Origin: Nitrosospira briensis C-128
Lineage (GTDB): Bacteria > Pseudomonadota > Gammaproteobacteria > Burkholderiales > Nitrosomonadaceae
Length of the DNA: 64,000 nucleotides
Assembly (NCBI RefSeq): GCF_000619905.2
Contig: NZ_CP012371.1
Location: forward strand, 620,001-684,000
Direction of reading: 5' to 3'
Every line of letters starts with the position of its first letter. The first letter of the stretch is position 1. Shown here one piece after another: positions 29,352 through 41,178 of the stretch. Below the pieces are notes generated by a model, which was given only the letters and a program-made list of their open reading frames with translations, did no database searches and had not been told where the DNA came from. A program made the position numbers and the translations under genes.

Positions 29352-29957
29352 TTATTCTTTCTTTTCGGATGGCATCGACACCATACGGATCCGGTCTTCG
29401 CGCTTCACCGCTACCTGCTTCGCCACATCCATCGATTTGGTGCCGGTACGCTGCCTCAGCGTCAGTGCGATAGCGGCTACTATCGCCACCAGCAGAATGA
29501 CAGCCGCCAGTTCGAACGCATAAACATATTCCGTGTAAATCAGGCGTCCCAGCTCTTTGGTATTACTATAATCCGCTGCGCGCGCCGGCGGAGCCGGCAT
29601 TTGATCGGCACCGAACTGCTTGCCCATCAATACTGCGGCCATCTCGATCGCCATCACCAATGCGAGGAACGCCCCAAACGGAAACCATTTCCAGAATCCT
29701 TCGCGCAGGTAATCAAGATTGATATCCAGCATCATCACGACAAACAGGAACAGCACCATGACTGCACCGACATATACCAATACCAGCGTGATGGCGAGAA
29801 ACTCCGCCTCCAGCAACAGCCATAACCCCGCGGAAGTAAAAAAAGCCAGCACCAATAGCAATGCGGAATGTACAGGGTTACGAGCGGTGATAACGCCGAG
29901 GGCGGATGCCACCAGTACCACCGAAAAAAAATAAAAAATTATATCCGGAAAACTCAT
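29352..29957 (-). CDS. nuoJ: NADH-quinone oxidoreductase subunit J
   Basis: A 201-residue membrane subunit with five helices. ARNPVHSALLLVLAFFTSAG and VLVYVGAVMVLFLFVVMML are conserved; the latter is the pi-bulge helix that responds to quinone reduction. It follows nuoI by 165 bases, the largest gap in the operon. That gap contains a CCCCTC/GAGGGG inverted pair near 30015-30047 of unknown role. Confidence 0.95.
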   Translation of the reverse strand: MSFPDIIFYFFSVVLVASALGVITARNPVHSALLLVLAFFTSAGLWLLLEAEFLAITLVLVYVGAVMVLFLFVVMMLDINLDYLREGFWKWFPFGAFLALVMAIEMAAVLMGKQFGADQMPAPPARAADYSNTKELGRLIYTEYVYAFELAAVILLVAIVAAIALTLRQRTGTKSMDVAKQVAVKREDRIRMVSMPSEKKE

Positions 29958-30122
29958 ATGGGCATTTCTGTCAATTCGAAGCTATAGAGCGAACTCGCGC
30001 AGGTTAACGAGACGAAGCCCCTCATTTTCATTTTCTCCAACGAGGGGTGTGAAATGAAGCGGACAATCCGCATCTCCAAAACATGGCTTATAAAAATGGC
30101 CCCGTGCATGTCACCACGAGAT

Positions 30123-30611
30123 TTACCGGTAGCCCGCATCCGCTGCCCTATCCTTCGCTATCTGCTCCTCATACCGGTCCCCAACCGCCAGGAGCATCTG
30201 CTTGGTATAAATCAAATCTCCGCGTTTCTCTCCGTGGTACTCCAGGATACGGGTCTCGACAATGGAATCCACGGGACAGGATTCCTCGCAGAATCCACAA
30301 AATATGCATTTTGTCAGGTCGATGTCGTACCGCGTGGTTCGGCGCGTGCCGTCATCGCGCTGCTCGGATTCTATCGTAATCGCCAGTGCTGGACACACCG
30401 CCTCACATAGTTTGCAGGCGATACAGCGCTCTTCTCCATTTGGATATCGCCTGAGCGCATGCAAACCCCTGAACCTGGGAGACTGGGGTGTTTTCTCCTC
30501 CGGGAAGTGCACGGTGATTTTACGCGCGAACATATATCTCCCGGTTAGCATCATCCCCTTGAGCAGTTCGAACAACAGGAAGGTACGGAAAAAATCCTTG
30601 ATACGATTCAT
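30123..30611 (-). CDS. nuoI: NADH-quinone oxidoreductase subunit I, 2x[4Fe-4S]
   Basis: A 162-residue peripheral-arm subunit carrying clusters N6a and N6b. Two ferredoxin motifs are intact: [12 protein letters not shown] and [12 protein letters not shown]. The N-terminal amphipathic helix ([20 protein letters not shown]) anchors it to the membrane arm. The ATG at 30611 has GAGGAG upstream and is better than the frame start at 30638, which would overlap nuoH. Confidence 0.97.
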   Translation of the reverse strand: MNRIKDFFRTFLLFELLKGMMLTGRYMFARKITVHFPEEKTPQSPRFRGLHALRRYPNGEERCIACKLCEAVCPALAITIESEQRDDGTRRTTRYDIDLTKCIFCGFCEESCPVDSIVETRILEYHGEKRGDLIYTKQMLLAVGDRYEEQIAKDRAADAGYR

Positions 30612-30625
30612 GGCTTTCTCCTCTC

Positions 30626-31726
30626 TCAGTGGAACCACAAATTAAGGGGAAACGCATTCCGGATCGACGGCGGAAATTGCATCACCAAACCGATCACCAG
30701 TATCCAGACAAGCGTGATCGGAATGAACACTTTCCAGCCCAGGCGCATAATCTGATCATAGCGGTAGCGAGGAAACGTGGCGCGGAACCAGAGAAAACAA
30801 AACAATAAAGATCCTATTTTCAATATGAGCCATATGAAGCCGGGAATCAGCGTAAATGGCGCAATATTGACCGGCGGCAGCCAGCCACCCAAAAATATGA
30901 TAGCGGCGAGGGTAGCCACCAGAATCATATTGGAGTATTCCGCCAGAAAAAATACGGTGAAAGCCATGCCGGAATACTCGACGTGGAACCCGGCTACAAT
31001 TTCAGACTCACCCTCGGCCACATCGAAAGGTGCGCGATTGGTTTCCGCGACACCGGAAATAAAATACACCAGAAACATGGGAAACAAGGGAATGAAGTAC
31101 CAATTAAGTAAACTGCCACCCTGCTGACCCATGACGATGTCCCCGAGATTCAGGCTCTGCGACATCATCAACACACAGACCAATGCAAAACCCATTGCCA
31201 GCTCATACGATACTACCTGCGCCGCGGAGCGCATCGCGCCGAGGAACGCATATTTGGAGTTGGATGCCCAACCCGCAATGATAACTCCATAAACGCCCAT
31301 GGAAGTCATGGCCAGAATATAAAGCAACCCTGCATTGATGTCCGCCAACACCACTTCCGGAGAAAATGGCACTACCGCCCAGGCTGCCAATGCAGGTGCG
31401 AATGTCAACACCGGCGCGAGCACAAACAGAACCTTGTTTGCACCGCTGGGAATGATGATTTCCTTCATCACCGCCTTAACCGCGTCAGCAATGGGCTGTG
31501 CCCAGCCGCCCAGCCAGGGAATGCCAAAGAATGTCACCCGGTTGGGGCCGACACGCATCTGCATGAAGGCGATGATCTTGCGCTCGGCGAAAGTAAGGTA
31601 AGCGACGGCGAGCATCAATGGCAGCACGATGGCGAAAATCAACAGCACGTCCTTCGCCACGACGTACAAGGCTGGGCCCCACTCCGGACCGAAAAAATTC
31701 CCGAATAATTGTTGTGCGTATTCCAT
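30626..31726 (-). CDS. nuoH: NADH-quinone oxidoreductase subunit H
   Basis: A 366-residue membrane subunit at the junction with the peripheral arm, forming much of the quinone cavity. It contains [18 protein letters not shown], the loop with [20 protein letters not shown], and [18 protein letters not shown], rich in the conserved acidic residues of the E-channel. The start is the ATG at 31726; the codon before it in frame is TTG. Confidence 0.97.
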   Translation of the reverse strand: MEYAQQLFGNFFGPEWGPALYVVAKDVLLIFAIVLPLMLAVAYLTFAERKIIAFMQMRVGPNRVTFFGIPWLGGWAQPIADAVKAVMKEIIIPSGANKVLFVLAPVLTFAPALAAWAVVPFSPEVVLADINAGLLYILAMTSMGVYGVIIAGWASNSKYAFLGAMRSAAQVVSYELAMGFALVCVLMMSQSLNLGDIVMGQQGGSLLNWYFIPLFPMFLVYFISGVAETNRAPFDVAEGESEIVAGFHVEYSGMAFTVFFLAEYSNMILVATLAAIIFLGGWLPPVNIAPFTLIPGFIWLILKIGSLLFCFLWFRATFPRYRYDQIMRLGWKVFIPITLVWILVIGLVMQFPPSIRNAFPLNLWFH

Positions 31727-31748
31727 CAAATTACCCTGATTTCTTCCA

Positions 31749-34184
31749 TCACAATTTTTCCACCACGATTTCGCCGAACATGCCGCCTAACGCTGCAGTC
31801 AGAGGATGAGCGGAAGCCAGGCGCACGCAATTGGCAGGCAATTTATCGTCCCGGGCTGCAGGCAGCTCGAGCTCGCCTTCTCCCTGTCTCAGCCTGACAT
31901 TGTCTCCGTCTTGTATGCCAAGCCTGCCCATGAGATCACCCCGCATCCATGCCACCGGTGCGGCTGCGTCGCGCGTGCGCTGCAGCGACTCGGCACGCCG
32001 CACGATGGGATCGGCCTGGTATATCGGTACCTCTCCGATACGCTGTATTCCGCCGCCGGTCGATTCGCCTAGCGACCCAATGTCATACAGGGAAAAACTC
32101 TTCAGATGATTATCCAAACGAGTGCTGACGTCGCTTGAGCCAGGCAGGATCTCCGCACGCACTTGCTCGGGCGTTTCATAATCAAAACCATCGACCTCCA
32201 GCATATTGCCCAACACCCGCAAGATCTTCCAGGCTGGACGCGTTTCCCCGAGCGGCGCTACAACGCCATTAAAGCTTTGCACGCGGCCCTCGATATTGAT
32301 GAACGTACCCGACGTTTCAGTGAACGGCGCGCCGGGAAGCAATACATCGGCATACTTCCCCTGAAGGATGGCATGGCTTTTGTATGCGGTTATCATCACA
32401 ACTAGCTCCGCCGCTTCCAGTGTTTTCACCGCTTGCCGAGGGTCGTAGCTATCCAGCTCCGGTTCCAGGTTCATCAGGATATAAGCCCGGCACGGTTCGG
32501 CCTTGATGGCTGCAGGACCGCCAACGCTCATCCCCAGCATTTGCGAAGCATTCAGGTTTTCCATTCCCGATTGAGTGTCAACGGACCCTGCCGTCGCATC
32601 ACTGGCCGGAATTGCGCCGGCAATATAAGCGCCGACACTGTTGGCGGCCTCGCCTAATACACCGAATCGCGCGTCGGTAATTTGCGCGAGATGCTGTGCC
32701 AGCGTATGAATATCCGTATATTGCGGATGATGTTGAGCCAGGTTGCCGAGGAATATTGACGCGGGCTTGTTATTGATGAGGCTTGCAGCCATCGCACGCG
32801 CGGTATCGCTGACGCTGATTGCCGCCAGCGCATTTTCTACCTCGACAGGAATTTTCTTTCCGGTCGACTCGGCGGCGGCTTTCAGGACCTGCGCCAGCAT
32901 CGCTGCCATTGCAGCGGGCGCGACGATAGCGCGATTCGCTATGCTGGTAAACAGATTATCGTCCACCGGATTGATCAGATTCAATTGCGCGCCCTGCTTT
33001 ACCGATTGGCGCAAACGCTGCGCGAGTAACGGGTGATCCTTGCGCAGGGTGCTTCCAATGATAAGCGCCGACTTCAGCTGGGAAACTTCCGCGATGCTCA
33101 TCCCGAGCCAGGGAATCCCTTGCGAACGATCCGCACGAAAATCGGATTGGCGCAGACGGTGATCCACGTTTCCGCTACCCAGTCCTCTAGCCAGCTTCTG
33201 AAGCAGGTAGAGTTCCTCCAGCGTGCTGTAAGGAGAACCCAGCGCACCGATACTCTGCGCTCCATATTTTTCTTTTGCGGCTTTCAACCCATTGGCCGCG
33301 AATTCAAGCGCGGTTTGCCAGTCACATTCCTGCCAATGGTCGCCGCGCCTTATCATCGGCTTGCGTAGACGCTCTTCCGAGTTTAATCCCTCATAGGAGA
33401 AACGATCTTTATCCGATAGCCAACACTCGTTGATTGCCTCATTTTCACGCGGCAATACCCGCATCACACGGTTCTGTTTCACCTGGACCACCAGGTTGGA
33501 ACCGAGGCCGCAGTGCGGACTCACGGATTTCCTGCGAGACAACTCCCAGGTGCGTGCGGAATAGCGGAAGGGCTTACTGACGAGCGCCCCTACCGGGCAA
33601 AGATCGATCATGTTGCCCGACAACTCCGAGTCCACCGTGCTTCCCACAAACGACAGGATCTCGGCGTGTTCGCCGCGGCCGGCCATGCCCAACTCCATGA
33701 TGCCTGCAATTTCCTGGCCGAAGCGTACGCAACGGGTGCAATGGATACAGCGGGTCATATCGGTGGAAATCAGCGGACCCAGATTTTTATTCGCTACTAC
33801 CCGCTTGGCCTCCGTGTAGCGTGACGAACTCGCGCCATAGCCCACCGCCAGGTCTTGCAATTGGCATTCACCGCCCTGATCGCAAATGGGGCAATCCAGC
33901 GGATGATTGATGAGCAGGAACTCCATCACGCCTTTTTGCGCTGTCACCGCCTGTCCGGAGTGGGTTGAAACCTTCATGCCTTCCATCGCAGGAGTCGCAC
34001 AGGCGGGCAAGGGCTTGGGCGCTTTCTCCACTTGCACCAGGCACATGCGGCAATTGGCGGCAATGGAAAGCTTCTTGTGATAGCAGAAATGAGGAATATA
34101 TATACCCAGCTGATTGGCGCCGTCCATGACGGTGCCATTCTTGGGCACGGATACCGGTTTACCGTCGATTTCGAAATTGATCAT
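31749..34184 (-). CDS. nuoG: NADH-quinone oxidoreductase subunit G
   Basis: An 811-residue peripheral subunit with several Fe-S clusters. The N-terminal 2Fe-2S ferredoxin domain has CYHKKL...NCRMC; then come [14 protein letters not shown] with the His-liganded cluster and [15 protein letters not shown] molybdopterin-oxidoreductase-like domain without cofactor follows. The extra N7 cluster motif found in some bacteria is not evident ([11 protein letters not shown] has only one cysteine). Longer than the mitochondrial homologue, normal for betaproteobacteria. Confidence 0.96.
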   Translation of the reverse strand: MINFEIDGKPVSVPKNGTVMDGANQLGIYIPHFCYHKKLSIAANCRMCLVQVEKAPKPLPACATPAMEGMKVSTHSGQAVTAQKGVMEFLLINHPLDCPICDQGGECQLQDLAVGYGASSSRYTEAKRVVANKNLGPLISTDMTRCIHCTRCVRFGQEIAGIMELGMAGRGEHAEILSFVGSTVDSELSGNMIDLCPVGALVSKPFRYSARTWELSRRKSVSPHCGLGSNLVVQVKQNRVMRVLPRENEAINECWLSDKDRFSYEGLNSEERLRKPMIRRGDHWQECDWQTALEFAANGLKAAKEKYGAQSIGALGSPYSTLEELYLLQKLARGLGSGNVDHRLRQSDFRADRSQGIPWLGMSIAEVSQLKSALIIGSTLRKDHPLLAQRLRQSVKQGAQLNLINPVDDNLFTSIANRAIVAPAAMAAMLAQVLKAAAESTGKKIPVEVENALAAISVSDTARAMAASLINNKPASIFLGNLAQHHPQYTDIHTLAQHLAQITDARFGVLGEAANSVGAYIAGAIPASDATAGSVDTQSGMENLNASQMLGMSVGGPAAIKAEPCRAYILMNLEPELDSYDPRQAVKTLEAAELVVMITAYKSHAILQGKYADVLLPGAPFTETSGTFINIEGRVQSFNGVVAPLGETRPAWKILRVLGNMLEVDGFDYETPEQVRAEILPGSSDVSTRLDNHLKSFSLYDIGSLGESTGGGIQRIGEVPIYQADPIVRRAESLQRTRDAAAPVAWMRGDLMGRLGIQDGDNVRLRQGEGELELPAARDDKLPANCVRLASAHPLTAALGGMFGEIVVEKL

Positions 34185-34266
34185 GGGATAAATACTCCGC
34201 TCGGCTTAACGAGTAGACGCAGAAAGATGAGCTCATTGCCTTCATCCATGCCATTCCCCAACCGGG

Positions 34267-35544
34267 CTATACCAGACATTTCTTGTGCTCGATATGGTAG
34301 GCAAACTCGTCGCGAAAATGCTGAATCATGGCTCGCACCGGCATGGCGGCGGCATCACCCAATGCGCAAATGGTGCGTCCCTGGATATTATCGGCAACAT
34401 TATTGAGCAGATCGAGATCCTCCATCCGCCCCTTGCCGGTTTCGATACGATGCACAACACGATAGAGCCAGCCAGTGCCTTCCCGGCAAGGCGTGCATTG
34501 GCCGCAGGATTCTTCAAAATAGAAGTATGACAGCCGTTCCAGCGCCTTCACCATGCAGGTCGTGTCATCCATGATGATGACCGCACCCGAGCCCAGCATG
34601 GACCCTGCCTTGGCAATGGAGTCATAATCCATGTCCGTCTGCATCATGATATCGCCCGGCAACACCGGCATGGATGAGCCACCGGGAATACAACCCTTCA
34701 GCTTCCGCCCGCCCCGCATGCCGCCCGCCATCTCCAGCAATGTTGCAAATGGCGTACCCATAGGCACCTCGTAATTGCCCGGCTTGTTGACATGGCCGGA
34801 AACGGAGAAAATCTTGGTGCCGCCGTTGTTGGGCTTACCCAGCTGTAAAAACTTTTCGCCCCCGTTGCGAATAATCCAGGGCACCGAGGCAAATGTCTCG
34901 GTGTTGTTGATGGTGGTGGGTTTGCCATAGAGGCCGAAGCTTGCAGGAAATGGCGGCTTGAAGCGCGGCTGGCCTTTCTTGCCCTCCAAAGACTCCAGCA
35001 GCGCCGTTTCCTCGCCGCAGATATAAGCGCCGTAACCATGATGGTTGTATAACTGGAAACTGAAATCGGAACCGAGAATATTATTCCCCAGCAATCCTGC
35101 CTCTCGCGCTTCATCCACCGCCTCTTCCATGCGCTCGTAGGTGTCCCATATTTCGCCATGGATATAGTTGTAGCCGGTCTTGATGCCCATCGCATAGGCA
35201 CCGATCATCATGCCTTCGATCAGGATGTGCGGGTTGTGACGCATGATGTCGCGGTCCTTGAAGGTGCCCGGTTCACCTTCATCCGAATTGCACACCAGGT
35301 ACTTGTCGCCCTCGTACTGCTTGGGCATGAAGCTCCATTTCAGTCCGGTCGGAAAACCCGCACCGCCGCGGCCGCGCAAGGCCGATTTCTTGACTTCCTC
35401 GATGACTTTTTCAGGCGGTATCTTTTCCTTCAGAATTTTTCTCAGCGCGGCATAACCCTCGCGCTGCTCATAGCTCCGGAGTCGCCAGTTGTCAGGATCG
35501 GATGGATTCACCCCGGCCAGCAGTATCTGCGTAGTCTGGGTCAT
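34267..35544 (-). CDS. nuoF: NADH-quinone oxidoreductase subunit F (NADH- and FMN-binding)
   Basis: A 425-residue subunit where NADH is oxidised. [17 protein letters not shown] is the NADH site, [17 protein letters not shown] the FMN region, and [14 protein letters not shown] supplies ligands of cluster N3. The ATG at 35544 overlaps the nuoE stop (ATGA), which decides the start over a longer frame from 35598. Confidence 0.97.
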   Translation of the reverse strand: MTQTTQILLAGVNPSDPDNWRLRSYEQREGYAALRKILKEKIPPEKVIEEVKKSALRGRGGAGFPTGLKWSFMPKQYEGDKYLVCNSDEGEPGTFKDRDIMRHNPHILIEGMMIGAYAMGIKTGYNYIHGEIWDTYERMEEAVDEAREAGLLGNNILGSDFSFQLYNHHGYGAYICGEETALLESLEGKKGQPRFKPPFPASFGLYGKPTTINNTETFASVPWIIRNGGEKFLQLGKPNNGGTKIFSVSGHVNKPGNYEVPMGTPFATLLEMAGGMRGGRKLKGCIPGGSSMPVLPGDIMMQTDMDYDSIAKAGSMLGSGAVIIMDDTTCMVKALERLSYFYFEESCGQCTPCREGTGWLYRVVHRIETGKGRMEDLDLLNNVADNIQGRTICALGDAAAMPVRAMIQHFRDEFAYHIEHKKCLV

Positions 35545-36017
35545 TTGCTCAACTCCTCCAGCAATTGATCGATCATATCGTCGGACATGAAACTGCACAT
35601 GCGTTTGTTATTGACCAGCAGTACGGGCGCATCCCCGCACGCCCCCATACATTCGCCTTCTTTCAGCGTGAATTTTCCGTCGATACTCGTTTCATTGAAA
35701 CCAATGCCCAGTTTTTTCTGGATATGCGCTACCGCTTCATTGGCACCGGACAGAGCGCAAGGAAGATTCGTGCAAATGGTGATCTTGCATTTTCCCAGCG
35801 GCTGCAAATTGTACATGTTGTAAAACGTCGCCACTTCATATACCGCAATCGGCGGCATTCCAAGATAACGGGCGACAAAATCCATCGTTTCGGTAGCAAG
35901 CCACCCTTTCTCATCCTGGGCGATGGCAAGCGCCGACATCACCGCCGACTGTTTTTGATCGGAGGGATACTTGGTAAGCTCGTGGTCGATTTTTTTTATG
36001 GACTCGGCGCTTAACAT
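35541..36017 (-). CDS. nuoE: NADH-quinone oxidoreductase subunit E, [2Fe-2S]
   Basis: A 158-residue thioredoxin-fold subunit carrying cluster N1a. The four cysteine ligands are in CTNLPC and CMGACG. The helical N-terminal region contains [20 protein letters not shown]. It overlaps nuoF by four bases, implying coupled translation of the NADH-dehydrogenase module. Confidence 0.96.
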   Translation of the reverse strand: MLSAESIKKIDHELTKYPSDQKQSAVMSALAIAQDEKGWLATETMDFVARYLGMPPIAVYEVATFYNMYNLQPLGKCKITICTNLPCALSGANEAVAHIQKKLGIGFNETSIDGKFTLKEGECMGACGDAPVLLVNNKRMCSFMSDDMIDQLLEELSK

Positions 36018-36045
36018 CTTGATAACTGTTTAACTGTCTGTGATG

Positions 36046-37299
36046 TCATCTGTCTATTTCGCCAAACACAATGTCCTGCGTCCCGATGATTGCTACAACG
36101 TCGGCGATCATATGCTCGCGCGCCATTTCATCCAGCGCTGCCAGATGGGCAAAGCCCGGTGCGCGGATTTTCAGGCGATAAGGCATATTGGCGCCATCCG
36201 AAACCAGATAAATACCGAATTCACCTTTAGGATGCTCGATCGCCGCGTAGGTTTCGCCCGGCGGCACGTGGAAGCCCTCGGTAAAAAGCTTGAAATGATG
36301 GATCAATTCTTCCATATTCTGTTTCATTTCAACGCGGGCGGGCGGCGCAACCTTATGGTTATCGGTTATTACCGGGCCCGGGTTCTTGCGCAGCCAATCG
36401 ACACATTGCTTGATGATGCGGTTGGACTGGCGGAATTCCTCGATTCGGACCAGGTAGCGATCATAGCAATCACCGTTGACCCCTACCGGTATGTCAAAAT
36501 CCATGCGGTCATAAACTTCATACGGCTGTTTTTTCCGCAAATCCCATTCCACACCAGAACCCCGCAGCATCGGACCGGTAAAGCCCAACGCTTTGGCACG
36601 CTCCGGCGAGACTACACCAATTCCAACGAGTCGCTGCTTCCAGATCCGGTTGTCGGTAAGCAAAGTTTCATACTCATCCACATAGGTAGGAAACCGGTTG
36701 GTAAAGTCTTCGATAAAATCCAGCAACGAACCGCTACGATTTTCATTGAGCACCCTGGTGCTTTTTTCGTCATGGATTTTCGATGCCTTGTACTGCGCCA
36801 TGGATTCCGGAAGATCTCGATAGACGCCACCGGGACGGTAATAAGCCGCATGCAGCCTGGCCCCCGAAACCGCCTCGTAGCAATCCATCAGGTCTTCCCG
36901 GTCGCGGAAAGCATAGAGAAACACCGTCATCGCACCCACGTCCAGCGCATGGGCGCCCAGCCATAAAAGATGGTTGAGTATTCGGGTAATTTCATCGAAC
37001 ATCACGCGAATATATTGCGCACGCACGGGCACCTCGAGTTGAAGCAGCTTCTCGATAGCCATCACGTAGGCGTGTTCATTGCACATCATGGAGACGTAAT
37101 CCAGTCGATCCATGTACGGCACCGATTGAATATAAGTCTTGTACTCAGCCAGCTTTTCGGTCGCGCGATGAAGAAGCCCGATATGCGGATCCGCCCGTTG
37201 AACGACTTCGCCGTCCAGCTCCAGCACCAGGCGCAGCACGCCATGCGCCGCGGGATGCTGGGGGCCGAAGTTCATGGTGTAGTTACGTATCTCAGCCAT
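36046..37299 (-). CDS. nuoD: NADH-quinone oxidoreductase subunit D
   Basis: A 417-residue subunit related to the large subunit of NiFe hydrogenases, lining the quinone site. It has [20 protein letters not shown] (quinone-site His), [14 protein letters not shown], and the C-terminal DIVFGEIDR ending typical of NuoD. Separate from nuoC by three bases; the two are not fused here, unlike in enterobacteria. Confidence 0.97.
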   Translation of the reverse strand: MAEIRNYTMNFGPQHPAAHGVLRLVLELDGEVVQRADPHIGLLHRATEKLAEYKTYIQSVPYMDRLDYVSMMCNEHAYVMAIEKLLQLEVPVRAQYIRVMFDEITRILNHLLWLGAHALDVGAMTVFLYAFRDREDLMDCYEAVSGARLHAAYYRPGGVYRDLPESMAQYKASKIHDEKSTRVLNENRSGSLLDFIEDFTNRFPTYVDEYETLLTDNRIWKQRLVGIGVVSPERAKALGFTGPMLRGSGVEWDLRKKQPYEVYDRMDFDIPVGVNGDCYDRYLVRIEEFRQSNRIIKQCVDWLRKNPGPVITDNHKVAPPARVEMKQNMEELIHHFKLFTEGFHVPPGETYAAIEHPKGEFGIYLVSDGANMPYRLKIRAPGFAHLAALDEMAREHMIADVVAIIGTQDIVFGEIDR

Positions 37300-37302
37300 G
37301 CT

Positions 37303-37920
37303 TCACTCGCTCTCTCCGTAATGCTCTTCGCGGATGACTCGCGGTACTATCTGGCGCGGCTCTATGCTGACGGGCTGATAGATCACGCGTTGCTGGTCGG
37401 GGTCGTAGCGCATCTCGACATTTCCGCTCAGGGGAAAATCCTTGCGAAACGGACTGCCGATAAAACCGTAGTCGGTGAGAATACGCCGCAAATCCGGATG
37501 ACCCGTGAAAACGATGCCGTACAGATCGAATGCCTCACGCTCAAACCAGTTTACCGATGGCCATATATTTATTACCGAATCCAATACCGGAAATTCATCG
37601 TCATCGGCGAATATCCTGATCCTCAATCTGTGGTTATGCCTGATGGAAAGCAAGTGATAGACGGCAGCAAACCGTTTATTCATTCGTTCGCTTGTGGAGC
37701 CAAATTCCGCACCATAGGTTGAATAATCCATGCCACACAGATCAATGAGCATTTCAAAATCCAGTTCGGGATGATCGCGCAGCGTTTCCATCGTCCACAA
37801 CAAGTCCGCTTGACGCACCGAAATGGTGAGCTCGCCTAATCGCTCGCTGACGCTGACAAGTTTATCGGCCAACACATCCTTGAGGCGAAAAGAGAGCGTT
37901 TCCAAACGAGAGGACGACAT
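37303..37920 (-). CDS. nuoC: NADH-quinone oxidoreductase subunit C
   Basis: A 205-residue peripheral-arm subunit. The family segment [20 protein letters not shown] is followed by [19 protein letters not shown]. The ATG at 37920 follows the nuoB stop by seven bases. The open frame runs 171 bases further into nuoB but that extension has no family similarity. Confidence 0.95.
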   Translation of the reverse strand: MSSSRLETLSFRLKDVLADKLVSVSERLGELTISVRQADLLWTMETLRDHPELDFEMLIDLCGMDYSTYGAEFGSTSERMNKRFAAVYHLLSIRHNHRLRIRIFADDDEFPVLDSVINIWPSVNWFEREAFDLYGIVFTGHPDLRRILTDYGFIGSPFRKDFPLSGNVEMRYDPDQQRVIYQPVSIEPRQIVPRVIREEHYGESE

Positions 37921-37927
37921 ATATGAC

Positions 37928-38410
37928 TCAGCGCGCGATGGTATTGGTGCGGTGTATTTTATTCTGCAACTGAATAATGCCGTAGAGCAGGGCTTCCGCT
38001 GTCGGTGGGCAACCGGGAACATAAATATCGACCGGCACAATCCGGTCGCAACCGCGAACGACGGAGTAGGAGTAATGATAATAACCACCACCGTTGGCGC
38101 AGGAACCCATGGAGATTACCCAGCGGGGTTCCGCCATTTGGTCGTACACTTTACGCAGTGCAGGCGCCATTTTATTGCACAACGTGCCCGCAACGATCAT
38201 TACGTCCGATTGACGGGGACTTGGGCGGAATACGATACCGAACCGGTCGAGATCGTAACGTGAGGCCCCGGCCTGCATCATTTCCACCGCACAGCACGCA
38301 AGGCCGAAGGTCATCGGCCACATCGATCCGGTACGCCCCCAATTGATAACCGAATCCAGGCTTGTGGTAACAAAACCCTTTTCCATCGCACCGTTGTTAG
38401 CGCTCATCAT
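37928..38410 (-). CDS. nuoB: NADH-quinone oxidoreductase subunit B, [4Fe-4S] N2
   Basis: A 160-residue subunit holding cluster N2, the last electron carrier before quinone. The vicinal cysteines are in [11 protein letters not shown], and the other ligands in [15 protein letters not shown] and [12 protein letters not shown]. The start directly abuts the nuoA stop. Confidence 0.97.
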   Translation of the reverse strand: MMSANNGAMEKGFVTTSLDSVINWGRTGSMWPMTFGLACCAVEMMQAGASRYDLDRFGIVFRPSPRQSDVMIVAGTLCNKMAPALRKVYDQMAEPRWVISMGSCANGGGYYHYSYSVVRGCDRIVPVDIYVPGCPPTAEALLYGIIQLQNKIHRTNTIAR

Positions 38411-38767
38411 CTAATCCCATTCCAACGCACCCTTGTTCCATTCGTAAATAAAGCCAACAACAAGAATGCCGAGAAAAACCATCATTGCGATAAAACCGAA
38501 TAGACCAATCTCATTCAATACCACTGCCCATGGAAACAGGAATGCGATCTCCAGATCGAACAGGATGAACAGGATGGCCACGAGATAATAACGCACGTCG
38601 AATTTCATGCGGGCGTCTTCAAAGGCTTCGAAGCCACATTCATAGGGAGACAGTTTCTCGCTGTCCGGACGATTGGGCGCAAACAACCAGCCAAGCGTCA
38701 TCGCCAGAATGCCGACAACAAGGCCAATCAGAATAAATAGCAGAATGGGAAAGTAATTTTCAAGCAT
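38411..38767 (-). CDS. nuoA: NADH-quinone oxidoreductase subunit A
   Basis: A 118-residue membrane subunit with three helices and first gene of the nuo operon. [20 protein letters not shown] is the conserved loop with the quinone-site cysteine, and [17 protein letters not shown] type sequence (here [18 protein letters not shown]) follows. Upstream lie tRNA-Leu and secG on the same strand. Confidence 0.97.
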   Translation of the reverse strand: MLENYFPILLFILIGLVVGILAMTLGWLFAPNRPDSEKLSPYECGFEAFEDARMKFDVRYYLVAILFILFDLEIAFLFPWAVVLNEIGLFGFIAMMVFLGILVVGFIYEWNKGALEWD

Positions 38768-38841
38768 GTGTAATCAAAAGTTAGGACCGGAACAGGTAGC
38801 CTTCATATGCCTGGCCTGATTCTCAGCCTTATTACATCAGA

Positions 38842-38926
38842 TGGTGCCGACGGCGAGACTCGAACTCGCACAGCTTTCGCCACCGCCCCCTCAAGACGGC
38901 GTGTCTACCAATTTCACCACGTCGGC
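38842..38926 (-). tRNA. tRNA-Leu, anticodon GAG
   Basis: The minus strand reads GCCGACGTGGTGAAATTGGT and continues as an 85-base class II tRNA ending in encoded CCA. The acceptor stem GCCGAC/GTCGGC and T arm GCGAGTTCGAGTCTCGC are paired. The anticodon loop TTGAGGG gives GAG (38890-38892). A short variable arm is present as expected for leucine tRNAs. It lies between secG and nuoA, a conserved betaproteobacterial arrangement. Confidence 0.95.
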
Positions 38927-39007
38927 AGCCTGCTTGAGCTCTAATCTAAAGCCTAACCTGATTAGAACCCAATTTCAGCCAATTGTTCAATTAGCTCATC
39001 ATTAAAA

Positions 39008-39361
39008 CTATTCCGGGATTTCGATCGCCTTGGATGGTACCCCTTCATCCAAAGGCTTTACCGGAGCCTCCTCCGCCGGCTTGACTGATTGAGTCGGGAT
39101 CGCTTTATCCATGACCCCACCCGTTTCGGTCTTGTGGCTGGAAAGATAGGTAAGCCCGAGGCTGGTAATAAAAAAAACCGCTGCCAACACGCCGGTTGTC
39201 CTGCTGAGAAAATTTGCTGAACCGCTGGCGCCAAACAAACTTCCTGATGAGCCGCTGCCAAACGCAGCACCCATATCGGCACCCTTACCGTGTTGCAGCA
39301 GAACCAGCACGATTACGCTGACAGCCGACAAGAGGTGCAGTATCCAGATGATTGTTTCCAA
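39008..39361 (-). CDS. secG: Protein-export membrane protein SecG
   Basis: A 117-residue SecYEG translocon subunit. Two membrane helices (residues 1-22 and about 52-75) surround the conserved cytoplasmic loop LLQHGKGADMGAAFGSGSSG. The C-terminal 35 residues are a Pro/Glu/Lys-rich tail. It begins 18 bases after tpiA on the same strand. Confidence 0.94.
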   Translation of the reverse strand: METIIWILHLLSAVSVIVLVLLQHGKGADMGAAFGSGSSGSLFGASGSANFLSRTTGVLAAVFFITSLGLTYLSSHKTETGGVMDKAIPTQSVKPAEEAPVKPLDEGVPSKAIEIPE

Positions 39362-39379
39362 AACCTACTCCAAAATGAG

Positions 39380-40141
39380 TTAATTTTTTGCCGCGTCGCA
39401 GATGGCGATGAATTCGTCGGCAACAAGCGATGCGCCGCCGATCAACCCACCATCGATGTCGGGCATGGCGAATAGCTCAGCGGCATTATTCGCCTTTGCG
39501 CTACCGCCATAAAGAATCTGTAGACCAATGGCCACTTCGGAATTATTGGCGGCAATTCTACCGCGAATAAACGCATGTACTTCCTGGGCCTGCTCCGGCG
39601 TAGCCGTTTTACCTGTACCGATGGCCCATACCGGCTCATAAGCCAGTACCGACTTGGCAAGCGCATCAATACCCACCAATTCGATTATTGCATCCAGTTG
39701 CTCCGCCACGACTTGCTCGGTAATGGCAGCTTCACGCTGATCAAGGGTTTCGCCAATGCATAAAACGGGTGTCAAGCCAACCGACTGAGCCGCCTGAAAC
39801 TTGAGTGCCACGGTATGGTTATCCTCACCATACAAGGCACGCCGTTCCGAGTGACCCACGATTACGTAGCGGCAGCCGAAATCCATCAGCATAGCCGCTG
39901 AAACTTCACCTGTGTAAGCGCCCTTGTCATATTGGCTCACGTTCTGGGCGCCCCAGCGAACATGCGTCGCCTGCAATATCGATTGTGCCTGAGACAGATA
40001 AGGATAAGGCACACACACGGCCAAACTGGTCCCGTTCATCCCTTCGGTTCCAGCGATCACCGCATTCAGCAAATCCCGGTTCTGCGCCGTCCCACCATGC
40101 ATTTTCCAGTTACCCACAACCAACTTTGAACGCATAGCCAT
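39380..40141 (-). CDS. tpiA: Triosephosphate isomerase
   Basis: A 253-residue TIM-barrel enzyme interconverting dihydroxyacetone phosphate and glyceraldehyde 3-phosphate, needed in glycolysis and in regenerating Calvin-cycle intermediates. Catalytic Lys is in VGNWKMHGG, His in IVGHSERR, Glu in LAYEPVWAIGTGKTA, and the phosphate-binding loop is ILYGGSAKA. I chose the ATG at 40141, just after AGGCGGG; the open frame extends 60 bases further without similarity. Confidence 0.96.
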   Translation of the reverse strand: MAMRSKLVVGNWKMHGGTAQNRDLLNAVIAGTEGMNGTSLAVCVPYPYLSQAQSILQATHVRWGAQNVSQYDKGAYTGEVSAAMLMDFGCRYVIVGHSERRALYGEDNHTVALKFQAAQSVGLTPVLCIGETLDQREAAITEQVVAEQLDAIIELVGIDALAKSVLAYEPVWAIGTGKTATPEQAQEVHAFIRGRIAANNSEVAIGLQILYGGSAKANNAAELFAMPDIDGGLIGGASLVADEFIAICDAAKN

Positions 40142-40284
40142 AGGAACCCGCCTTTGAACTGGAAAGCTGCGAATGTTACCCGTGAATGCATACGGGGTCA
40201 ATCACGAGGCGAACAATATCACAGGGTACAAAAGCAAGAAATTTGCGAAAACGGCACGGATGAGGCAGAAAGAATAAAATGAGG

Positions 40285-40314
40285 GCGCACCATGGCGGCT
40301 GTTCATAGGTGCGC
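40285..40314 (-). terminator. Probable terminator of the pst operon
   Basis: Downstream of pstB on the minus strand, GCGCACC (40308-40314 read in reverse) pairs with GGTGCGC (40285-40291) around a 16-base loop and is followed by CCTCATTTTATTCTTT. The loop is long, so efficiency is uncertain. Confidence 0.45.
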
Positions 40315-40368
40315 GAGGCTGCAGTTATCGGTCATACGGCAAAAGCGACTGATAGACCCATTCCCGAT

Positions 40369-41178
40369 CTATCCGAAACGTCCCGTAATGTAATCTTCCG
40401 TCTGCTTGTTTTTTGGTTTGATGAAAATCGTGTCAGTAACGTCGAACTCGATAAGCTCGCCCAAATACATATAAGCGGTGTAATCCGATACGCGTGCCGC
40501 CTGCTGCATATTGTGCGTCACGATAAGGATCGTAACCTTATCCTTCAGATCGGCAATGAGCTCTTCTATGTTGGCTGTGGCAATTGGGTCAAGTGCGGAG
40601 GTGGGCTCGTCGAATAGCAGGATTTCGGGATCCGTTGCAAGTGCCCGGGCAATACACAAGCGTTGCTGCTGGCCGCCCGAAAGGTTGTAGGCAAGCTGAT
40701 TCAAACGATCTTTTACTTCGCCCCAAAGCGCGGCGCCGCGCAACGCTTCTTCAACCTTCTCGTCCAGTATGGCACGCTGCCGGACACCTCGCACACGCAA
40801 GCCATACGCAACATTCTCGTAGATGGATTTGGGAAACGGATTGGGTTTCTGAAATACCATGCTGATGCGCATCCGTACTTCAATCGGATCCACGCTACGT
40901 GAAAGAATATTGACGTTGTCCGGATGCAGAATAATATCGCCCACATAACGATTGCCGGGGTAGAGATCGTGCATACGGTTGAAACAGCGCAGAAAGGTGG
41001 ATTTACCGCATCCCGATGGGCCGATCAATGCGGTTACCTGTTTTTCATGCAACACCATGTTAATGTTTTTAAGCGCAGAGAATGCGCCATAATAAAAACT
41101 CAGGTTTCTGACTTCAGACTTGTACCGAACAGGCGCGGCATCCAATCCGAGATGCTCGACCGCTGAATTTTCTACCAT
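40369..41178 (-). CDS. pstB: Phosphate ABC transporter ATP-binding protein
   Basis: A 269-residue ATPase of the high-affinity phosphate importer. Walker A is [10 protein letters not shown], the ABC signature [15 protein letters not shown], Walker [13 protein letters not shown], and the switch histidine [31 protein letters not shown] is typical of PstB. It overlaps the pstA stop by seven bases. No phoU follows in the window. Confidence 0.96.
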   Translation of the reverse strand: MVENSAVEHLGLDAAPVRYKSEVRNLSFYYGAFSALKNINMVLHEKQVTALIGPSGCGKSTFLRCFNRMHDLYPGNRYVGDIILHPDNVNILSRSVDPIEVRMRISMVFQKPNPFPKSIYENVAYGLRVRGVRQRAILDEKVEEALRGAALWGEVKDRLNQLAYNLSGGQQQRLCIARALATDPEILLFDEPTSALDPIATANIEELIADLKDKVTILIVTHNMQQAARVSDYTAYMYLGELIEFDVTDTIFIKPKNKQTEDYITGRFG